From contig JAGBCQ010000023.1 in NCBI GenBank assembly GCA_017937925.1, positions 24,000 through 87,999 of the forward strand: 64,000 nt of DNA, written 5' to 3'. The notes under the pieces were generated by a model, which worked only from the letters and a program-made list of their open reading frames with translations, had not been told where the DNA came from and searched no databases. The stretch's first letter is position 1; the number at the start of each line of letters is the position of its first letter. The DNA comes from Paraprevotella sp. Lineage in GTDB: Bacteria > Bacteroidota > Bacteroidia > Bacteroidales > Bacteroidaceae. The translations under genes and the position numbers were made by a program. Shown here one piece after another: positions 17,081 to 24,252 of the stretch.

Positions 17081-19846
17081 TTATCTATGTTGTATTACGA
17101 ATTTCCGTGTGCCGGTCTCTTTCCCTGAAGCGGCTTTCAGTATGTATAATCCCGCCGGGTAGGTGCCGGTATCAATACGTACTGTCTCTTGACTTGTAGC
17201 GTTGATGTTTTGCATCAGAACACCTTGGGTATTATATATTTGTAAAGTGACCATGTCGGTACTGTTGCTTGTTGTGAAATCTACGACAAGTTCTTTGTCA
17301 ATCAGCGAAGTCTTAAAGTTTATGCCAAGTTCCTTTTTGGTAGGTTCGTTAATGCTTGTTACTTCATTAACCAATTTCTTAACCTCATCGTTCGTTAAGG
17401 CATAATTATAAATTCTGAAGTCGTCTATATAGCCTTTGAATAGAGGGTCTGCAGCAAATTGACTACGTCCGATGTAGTTCATGAATGGTTTGAAATCGGC
17501 CGGGCGTATGGTAATTTCTTTTGATGAACCGATAAGCTTACCATCCAAGTAGATAGCCACACTGTCTTCGCCCATGCTGAGCGCTAAATGTGCCCATTTG
17601 TTGCGAGAAGTTGTCATCGTTACGTCTGCCGTCAATGTCTGTTCTTCTCCACCATTCTTAATAGCGAATCTCACTTTGTTTCCCTCGTTGGAGCGAACGG
17701 TTAGGAACATGTATTCATTCTCGTCGTTACCGAAATCAAAAACACGTTGCCATGTGTCGCCACCGCGCCAATAAACCCATGTGGAAATGGTCAGGTTCTT
17801 TAAGTTGGCAATCTCCGTAGGCAGTTGAATGAAGTTGGATGTTCCATTCAATTCAAAAGAGTAGTTCCCGGAGTTTCCTATGGTGTAGGTCTCGGTTAGC
17901 GCTGCCGCATTATTGATGTTTTCTGTTGTGTCTTTAGTGGTTTCTTCAAACTCATATCTTGCCACCAATGCTTTCCCGTCGGTAGGTGTCGCAGATACAG
18001 ATTCTGAAACGGGCGAGGTGTTATAGAACATATCAATCATTTTGACGCAATAATGATAGGTCTTTCCTGCCTGAACTTTATTATCTACGAACACGGTATC
18101 CGTAATGTTTCTTCCAATGGTTTCATAATCTCCGTCGGCAACTTCCGAACGCAATACGGTGTATGTCGGGGTATAACCGTCTGCTTGGTTCCATTTTAGT
18201 CGTATTGATGCCGGTTTAGCCTCTGCTTGAAGTCCGGTTGGGGCGGCGAAACTGCGAAGTTTTGGGCGTGTGCCGACAGGGACGAATCGCCATAACTGTC
18301 CGTCATTTCCGTCTTTTACTCCTTGAACGACATTGTTGCTGTACAATTCAAGGCAATGTGAACTGTGTCTGTGGCGGATATAGAACCATCCGTCGCTTTC
18401 GTATTCCAAATACCATTGTTGGTTGGCGCTGCTGCTATCTGTTCCCCATATAATCACATCCGCATTGTCCTCCAACGACCAGTTTTGAACGTCCAATGAT
18501 TGTTTGGTGCTTGCGGACATGATGTAATGATAACTGAAATCGCTGTTCTTCAATGGGTCAACGGGATTGACATACCATTGTTGGGTCTTGAGCGCTTTGT
18601 TATAAGAGTTTACTTGCAGATTACCATTGACGATATCCATTACCTTTGTCGGTTGGAACTTGTTGACCAGCATGTATGTACCGTCAATAACCGGTTGGAT
18701 GTCATCGCCCCATGTGATATTTACGACACATTCGGCATTGGTTTGTCCGACTTGATAGCCCGTACCTCCCGGAAGGTCGATGATATATTCACGTTGTGGC
18801 CCGTGTCCGTTGAAGAATACGTCGCGCTCTTTCGAAATGAATTTATAGCTTGTGGCTGCCGCTTGTCGCTCGGATGTGCCGGCAAAGGCCTGAACTTTCC
18901 CGTCGGGAGCGCGGTAAACAGATGCTGCAGTCCAATTGTCGCGGTGCTCGGCGTATGCCAAACGTTCGCCGTGGCTTGCTTTGCAGAATTCGCCACGTGC
19001 GTATTCGGCAGGTCCCCACCAGATGCCCGTTTGCAGTCCGTATTCCAAGCCGACCATAGCCTCCATGACATTGTGCATCTCATCATCCGTGGCGTGATTG
19101 CCATCTTGACGAACCTTAGTGAAGAAGTTGGCAAAATTGTTGAAAGAACCGGCTAATTGGTGTGTATTACCCTCGTCTAAGTATTCTTTAAGGGTATTAT
19201 ACCAATAATATGCCTGGTCGCAGTTCAAGGTATTGCCTCCACATATTCTGATGGTGTCGAAGCGACTGTTTTTTCTTAACTCGGCAGCGATGTTGTAAAA
19301 GTCGGTAATCGTGCCTTGTCCTGTGGCGGAATAATCCGGTTCATTGAAGGGAGCGACAGAAACGACTCTGTAGCCTGCCTCTTGAAAATATTTTGTGGTA
19401 ACGTCGATGAGTTCCGCCCAGTTCTTGGCATTGCCCACGTAAGAAGCATCAACCGAAGGATGGTCGCAATTGAGCATTAACTTGACGTCAGGCTTGCAGT
19501 ATTTAAGTAGTCTTAAACGCTGGTTTAAGTAGTTTTTTTGTTGTCTTTGCAGGTCCCCGTCAATAAGTGGGTAGGTGGGTTGGAACGAACCGCGCGCTAT
19601 TGATACATTGTCCTGTCCCATGAACAAGATGCAACGTCGGAAGTTTTGTTCATGTATCCATGCCAAATCGGCACCCCATTCAACTTCTCTGACGATGCCC
19701 TTTTCGGACAATTTGAATGGAACTATTCTGTCAGTAAGTGGTTCCACTTTTAAATTGCTGCTTGAGCTGAATCCTTGAGCGATAGCAGTATAAGAGCAGG
19801 CTGTTAGGAGTAATGTCGCTAATAACTTTGATGCATAGTTCTTCAT
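17081..19846 (-). CDS. Secreted multidomain glycoside hydrolase-like protein (clan GH-A-like, ricin, FN3, LamG, T9SS tail)
   Basis: The 921-residue protein starts at 19846 (MKNYASKLLA, with signal peptide); a longer start at 19906 would overlap the promoter. Domains in order are a TIM-barrel-like catalytic part with VAPFNEPD (candidate acid/base Glu169) and a conserved DEMHNVMEAM motif about 95 residues later (candidate nucleophile region), a ricin/beta-trefoil lectin part with QW motifs (QQWYV, NQQWYL, GQLWRFV), an FN3 domain (PTGLQAEAKPASIRLKW), a LamG-like domain, and a type IX secretion C-terminal domain ending GTRKFVIQHR. The paralog at 58966-63675 shares the first four parts. The GH family is not recognised with certainty and the substrate is unknown. 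Codon usage looks like its neighbours. Confidence 0.78.
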   Translation of the reverse strand: MKNYASKLLATLLLTACSYTAIAQGFSSSSNLKVEPLTDRIVPFKLSEKGIVREVEWGADLAWIHEQNFRRCILFMGQDNVSIARGSFQPTYPLIDGDLQRQQKNYLNQRLRLLKYCKPDVKLMLNCDHPSVDASYVGNAKNWAELIDVTTKYFQEAGYRVVSVAPFNEPDYSATGQGTITDFYNIAAELRKNSRFDTIRICGGNTLNCDQAYYWYNTLKEYLDEGNTHQLAGSFNNFANFFTKVRQDGNHATDDEMHNVMEAMVGLEYGLQTGIWWGPAEYARGEFCKASHGERLAYAEHRDNWTAASVYRAPDGKVQAFAGTSERQAAATSYKFISKERDVFFNGHGPQREYIIDLPGGTGYQVGQTNAECVVNITWGDDIQPVIDGTYMLVNKFQPTKVMDIVNGNLQVNSYNKALKTQQWYVNPVDPLKNSDFSYHYIMSASTKQSLDVQNWSLEDNADVIIWGTDSSSANQQWYLEYESDGWFYIRHRHSSHCLELYSNNVVQGVKDGNDGQLWRFVPVGTRPKLRSFAAPTGLQAEAKPASIRLKWNQADGYTPTYTVLRSEVADGDYETIGRNITDTVFVDNKVQAGKTYHYCVKMIDMFYNTSPVSESVSATPTDGKALVARYEFEETTKDTTENINNAAALTETYTIGNSGNYSFELNGTSNFIQLPTEIANLKNLTISTWVYWRGGDTWQRVFDFGNDENEYMFLTVRSNEGNKVRFAIKNGGEEQTLTADVTMTTSRNKWAHLALSMGEDSVAIYLDGKLIGSSKEITIRPADFKPFMNYIGRSQFAADPLFKGYIDDFRIYNYALTNDEVKKLVNEVTSINEPTKKELGINFKTSLIDKELVVDFTTSNSTDMVTLQIYNTQGVLMQNINATSQETVRIDTGTYPAGLYILKAASGKETGTRKFVIQHR

Positions 19847-19876
19847 AATAGTAGTTAAATATTTAGTTATATATTG

Positions 19877-19907
19877 CAAAGTAAATGTTTTTACTTGGTT
19901 TTTCAAA
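19877..19907 (-). promoter_or_regulatory. Promoter of the GH-A-like hydrolase operon
   Basis: The minus strand shows TTTG (19904-19907), a 19-bp spacer, and TTACTTTG (19877-19884; one mismatch to TAnnTTTG). Spacing and sequence fit the Bacteroidota -33/-7 promoter. The 22-bp tandem array lies about 40 bp further upstream. Confidence 0.6.
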
Positions 19908-19948
19908 TATTTAGGCTGTAAACTTTACTTTTTTGTAAGGTTGCAATT

Positions 19949-20035
19949 GTCGTGTGGCATTTGCATCACGCACGTGTAGCATTTGCATCACGCACGTGCG
20001 GCATTTGCTTCACACACGTGTAGCATTTGCTTCAC
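19949..20035. repeat. 22-bp tandem direct repeat array (four copies)
   Basis: Four consecutive units lie at 19949-19969 (21 bp, divergent), 19970-19991, 19992-20013 and 20014-20035. Each contains GCATTTGC near its middle and ends in TCAC, and copies 2-4 carry CACGTG near their start. The array lies between the rhamnosidase terminator and the promoter of the GH-A-like hydrolase, so it could be an operator array. There are no spacers, so it is not CRISPR. Confidence 0.85.
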
Positions 20036-20051
20036 GACAAAAAGGTGCTTT

Positions 20052-20089
20052 GAGAAAAAGAAAAAGGTATGCTCAGAGGAACATACCTT
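20052..20089 (-). terminator. Terminator of the rhamnosidase gene
   Basis: On the minus strand AAGGTATG and CATACCTT form an 8-bp stem around a 10-nt loop, followed by a T-rich tract. It lies 30 bp after the stop codon. Confidence 0.75.
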
Positions 20090-20118
20090 GTGGGAGTAAT
20101 AATGTTGAAATCAGCGAT

Positions 20119-23100
20119 TTATCTTCTTAGCACTTTCTTGACGGATTGCCCCTCCTTAACAATGACGAAACCATCGTTTGGAAGTTCGGGCAATTCGATA
20201 CCGGAAAGAGAAAAATATCGGGCAGTCCGGTCCGTATGGCTCATGGGAGAGTCAATGACGGAATTGTTACCGCCTAATGCATACAATCGGACATTGTCCA
20301 CTTGAAATCCGCCTAACGCTGATGCGTTTCCTTGTGGGCAGTCGAAACCGATGGTCACGGTGTTGTCATTGGAAACCGTGAAGTTCAGAGCCAATGTGCG
20401 CCAATTCCCTTGATTCTCATTGTCGTTGTTGTTAATGTTGACGCTTCCATCCGCATTATAAGGGTCGGAAAAAATGCTGCTGCTGTTCACTGCATCGCTC
20501 CCGATGGTGGCGAAAAGGCGTTGTTCCCCTGTTATGGCGGCATTATCTACGCATCGCATATCTGCGTAAAGGGCGTAGTCGCCGGTAGGTATGTTATGAA
20601 TGGTCTGGAAAAGTCTGACAGATACATAACCGCTATTATACCATATATGCCAATCGAAAGCGCCTTCTGTTGGATTGATGTTACGTTGGTCGCTGGTGCT
20701 CAAACTCCCGTAATTGCCATTTGTGTCCGGGAAGTCAAGGGTCCAACTGGTTGGTCGCCACGGTATCGCGTTGGTGTCCTTACTTTCAAATCCATGGTTC
20801 AGGATATATTTATCGGTAACGTCCTCGCCGTCCAAATCCGTGTTGTTGTCATCATCCTTTTCGGTAAGTGTACTGCCTGCCATTGTAAATTCATAATTTC
20901 CGCTGCCAAGTTTGAAACAAGCAAGGGTGTCGGTGTATTCCACGTCACTTACTGAGGCAATTGTGCTTAATTCATGCTTGTCTTCATATAGTTTCAAACC
21001 TTTAATGATGGGCAAACGGACTTCCGCAGTAGCTCCGACGGGTACGCAAATGGTATAAACCGTATTGTTGTTATTTCTATTCCAGCCCATTTTTACTTCC
21101 CCTCGTGGCGACAGAACGCTGATGTCCGCCACAGCCATATCCGCAGGAATCCATGGGCGAATAGCTATTCTTTCGTAGGCTTCGCCGATGTTATTGATAC
21201 CGCCGAGTTCGGCGAAGAACCACTCTTCGATATGGTCCATCATGCAGTGATTTTGGCTCAGCGACATGTCCCAATACTCCAATGAGGTGGTAGCTCCTTG
21301 TGTCACCCAATAACCATAACTCGGATAGGTGGTTTTGTTTGCCATGCGATATACCACTTCGTTATAACCGTTGGCGGCTAATGCCATGATGGTCGGTCGT
21401 AAACCAATCTCACCGGTCTTTATGCTATAATTGCTGGCTTCCACCGCATCAGCCAATGCCTTTGCCACTGCCGGAATGTTCTCGCTATCAACCAAACCAT
21501 AATAAAGAGCCATGCCGTAATTCGCTTGGTTGCCGTGTTCGTACACACCATTTTTGAAAAAACGGTTGTTAAAGGCTGTTTTAACATCCTCAGCTTGCTT
21601 GAGCCATCCTTCTGCATCGGCAGTGTAACCTAATTCTATCGCCATTTCAGCCATAGCGCCTAAGAAATAATAGTAAGAACAGGTTGACGTAAACGAAGTA
21701 CTTGTATGATTTGCCAAACCACTGGTTTCCTGTCCCCAATCGGAAAGCACGCTGTAGTTGTTGCGAATGACGCCCCCTTCAAGAAGAGTACCATAATAGG
21801 TGATGAGGCGCTTCATCTCGTCATAGTATTGTGTCATAAGCGTCTTGTCGCCATATTGTTTGAAATTACGCCATGGAATGGTGATGCCGGCTCCTCCCCA
21901 ATTAAGGTCGTCATCGTAAACTCTCATAAAATGTGGTACGGTACTTGGAACATAACCGGATGCGCCTTGCGAGTCAAAAGCGTCCATAACGACCTTGCCT
22001 AACAATGACTTAACGTTGAAGTTATACGAGAGTGATTGATACATCATGTTGGGGACATCCAACCAACCTAGTTTCTCACGATGCGGGCAGTCTGTCACGG
22101 TGTTGTATAATTGGCTTTGTATGCCATTGTAACAGATGCGGTGTATATCATTCAATAAAGTATTGCTCGTCTTGAATTGTCCCACTGTTTCCAGATTGGA
22201 GCGGATGCGCTTGGCAGTAAAGTCGCTTGCTTGAGGCATTTCCGTAAGTCCGCTGATTTCAAGATAGCGGAATCCGTGATACATAAATTCAGGTCCCCAA
22301 GTCTCGCCGTTTTGGTCTCCTTTGAAAGTGTAGGTGTCAAGGGTCTTGTTGGTAGCCCCGTTGGGCTGATACATATATTCGAAAAGGCACGCGTTGTTCG
22401 ACTGAAGTTCTGAGTCGTAAATGGTTATTGTAGTCCCTTCCGGTGCTTTTAGGTTGAAAGAATACGTACCTGCGAAATTTTGTCCGAAATCAACGAGATA
22501 ATTTCCTGCTGAATTTTTCACGACACTGACGGCAGGCCAAGTCTCAACTATGCGTAAAGGCTCGTATTCTCTGGCTCTCATTTCTCCAACAGGCAGAACA
22601 GATGAAGATACGCTCGGAGCACAAAAAGTAGGATTCACTTCTTCGCACTTTTGCCAAATGCCGACATCAAAGTTCGGCGATTTGATGCCGTTGAGTTCAA
22701 GTCGGGCGTCGTAATCTTCTCCGCCATACCAATTACTGCCGGTAGTGGGAGATTTGTGTGTTCCCCATTCATTATTGGTGTTGATACAGTCGGTACTTCC
22801 ATCTGTATAAGTGATATAAAGCATGGCTCTAAGCGATGTGGTAGCAGCGTTGCTTGCCAATTCATGCTTTACAAAACGGTCGCTCATTGCGCTCATGTTG
22901 ACAATGCCTCCAGCCACTTGTGCTATTAACGTGTTTTTCCCCGACACGAGTAGTGGTGTAACATCGTATGTGCTATAAAGAATGTGTTTGTCGTATGCGC
23001 TTTCACCCGGCTCTAAGACGTTGTCGGTAACTTTCTCTCCATTTAATTGCATCGTGAAAACACCTAATGCAGATGCGTATAATCTAGCCGACGCCACCGT

Positions 23101-24084
23101 CTTGTCTTGTGGAATCTCGAAATTCCGACCCATATAAGGTATATTGTTGGTGTTATCGTATGAGGGTGCCTCTGCGTCTTCAATTTGGTATTGTACGGTA
23201 TAAGGCGTGTCTGTGTCCTTAGTTTCTACTGTGTAACTGCTTGGGAAATTCGCAGCTTTGTTCGGTTGGTTGATAGCCGGTGCGTCTTGACGTGGGTATA
23301 GGACGATGCGAGTAATCTCTTGTGAGCTTTCTAATTTCGCAATGATGGTGGTCGTCGTCATGTTTTGCGTAGTTGTAAAACCATTAGTGCCACCGCCTGA
23401 AATGATTCCGTCATTGATGTATTTGATACTCCACCCATAATCGCCGAGTTCCCATCCGTTTGAAGCAGTGAATGTAGCATCCTTTCCGATGTTCACACCT
23501 TCCTTATTATATATTTCTATTTCGGCAATCTGCACAAAACCATAATTAGGGTCGCTGGCTGCACGTAAACCGCTTTCCGTTACGTTTAATTTTATATATT
23601 TGGATTTGACGGCCCCGTCTTTGGGGTAAATTTCCACGATGGCTCTATAGGGTGATTCTTTAGGCGCAATCCATTTTGCATTATCCCACTCCGATTGAGA
23701 GAGTATTCCGGTTTCAAAATAACTTTCTGCGACTTCAGATGCAGTCCCATTTTGGTCGTAGGTTACAACCGTCCATTTGTATTTTGAACGGCTTTTAAGC
23801 GTATTCCCTTCGTAAGGAATATCTGTTTGCTTACTGCTCGCCATCTTTCCGCTGTTCCACATAGTAACTCCGGTGGAGTCCTCAACAACGATTTCGTAAG
23901 CACTTTGTTTGATACCGCGTTCGTTTGAAACCATTTTCCAACTAAACGATGGATTGCTCTCAATGCCAATGGGTGCCTTTAGCCCTAATGTCCGCAAATC
24001 AATGACTTCATGCAGACTAAATGACGACAAGGATAGTAGTGTCGCAAAACAAAGGCAGAAATACTTTTTGCTCATAAACTTCAT
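20119..24084 (-). CDS. Alpha-L-rhamnosidase-like glycoside hydrolase (GH78), secreted
   Basis: The 1321-residue protein removes terminal alpha-L-rhamnose from polysaccharides or glycosides, as known for GH78. It has a signal peptide, an N-terminal FN3-like beta domain, and an inserted discoidin-like (F5/8 type C) stretch at about 165-300 (YIKLNVTESGLRAASDPNYG). The rhamnosidase beta domains follow, then the (alpha/alpha)6 barrel with TDCPHREKLGW (general acid candidate near Glu670) and TSLEYWD (base candidate near Glu936). The C-terminal ~200 residues form a carbohydrate-binding-like module (YILNHGFESKD) and a tail ending KKVLRR. This is longer than typical GH78 enzymes (700-1150) because of the two added modules. 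Met4 (24075) is an alternative start. It is divergent from the regulator at 24253. Confidence 0.9.
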   Translation of the reverse strand: MKFMSKKYFCLCFATLLSLSSFSLHEVIDLRTLGLKAPIGIESNPSFSWKMVSNERGIKQSAYEIVVEDSTGVTMWNSGKMASSKQTDIPYEGNTLKSRSKYKWTVVTYDQNGTASEVAESYFETGILSQSEWDNAKWIAPKESPYRAIVEIYPKDGAVKSKYIKLNVTESGLRAASDPNYGFVQIAEIEIYNKEGVNIGKDATFTASNGWELGDYGWSIKYINDGIISGGGTNGFTTTQNMTTTTIIAKLESSQEITRIVLYPRQDAPAINQPNKAANFPSSYTVETKDTDTPYTVQYQIEDAEAPSYDNTNNIPYMGRNFEIPQDKTVASARLYASALGVFTMQLNGEKVTDNVLEPGESAYDKHILYSTYDVTPLLVSGKNTLIAQVAGGIVNMSAMSDRFVKHELASNAATTSLRAMLYITYTDGSTDCINTNNEWGTHKSPTTGSNWYGGEDYDARLELNGIKSPNFDVGIWQKCEEVNPTFCAPSVSSSVLPVGEMRAREYEPLRIVETWPAVSVVKNSAGNYLVDFGQNFAGTYSFNLKAPEGTTITIYDSELQSNNACLFEYMYQPNGATNKTLDTYTFKGDQNGETWGPEFMYHGFRYLEISGLTEMPQASDFTAKRIRSNLETVGQFKTSNTLLNDIHRICYNGIQSQLYNTVTDCPHREKLGWLDVPNMMYQSLSYNFNVKSLLGKVVMDAFDSQGASGYVPSTVPHFMRVYDDDLNWGGAGITIPWRNFKQYGDKTLMTQYYDEMKRLITYYGTLLEGGVIRNNYSVLSDWGQETSGLANHTSTSFTSTCSYYYFLGAMAEMAIELGYTADAEGWLKQAEDVKTAFNNRFFKNGVYEHGNQANYGMALYYGLVDSENIPAVAKALADAVEASNYSIKTGEIGLRPTIMALAANGYNEVVYRMANKTTYPSYGYWVTQGATTSLEYWDMSLSQNHCMMDHIEEWFFAELGGINNIGEAYERIAIRPWIPADMAVADISVLSPRGEVKMGWNRNNNNTVYTICVPVGATAEVRLPIIKGLKLYEDKHELSTIASVSDVEYTDTLACFKLGSGNYEFTMAGSTLTEKDDDNNTDLDGEDVTDKYILNHGFESKDTNAIPWRPTSWTLDFPDTNGNYGSLSTSDQRNINPTEGAFDWHIWYNSGYVSVRLFQTIHNIPTGDYALYADMRCVDNAAITGEQRLFATIGSDAVNSSSIFSDPYNADGSVNINNNDNENQGNWRTLALNFTVSNDNTVTIGFDCPQGNASALGGFQVDNVRLYALGGNNSVIDSPMSHTDRTARYFSLSGIELPELPNDGFVIVKEGQSVKKVLRR

Positions 24085-24252
24085 TCGATTTAATCTTATA
24101 CTTGTTTTCCTTTTGCAAAGAAATAACGGAATTGAATCACTACCATGATATATTAGTTCAAAAAAGTCAAAAATAAGTTCATTGTATGATTTTGAGATAT
24201 TTTAGGGGGTAGTTACAAACTTATTTTTAACTAAAATCCTTAAATTTACGCC

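Noticed and set aside
18500-19156. 218-codon plus-strand frame inside the GH-A-like hydrolase gene
   Set aside because: It lies wholly opposite a gene with strong domain evidence, has no promoter or motif, and is Cys/Val-rich as shadows often are.
19949-20035. Tandem repeats as a CRISPR array
   Set aside because: The units are directly adjacent without spacers and differ from each other; no cas genes lie nearby.
20332-20955. 207-codon plus-strand frame inside the rhamnosidase gene
   Set aside because: Opposite-strand shadow of the carbohydrate-binding C-terminal part; no motifs and no start signals.
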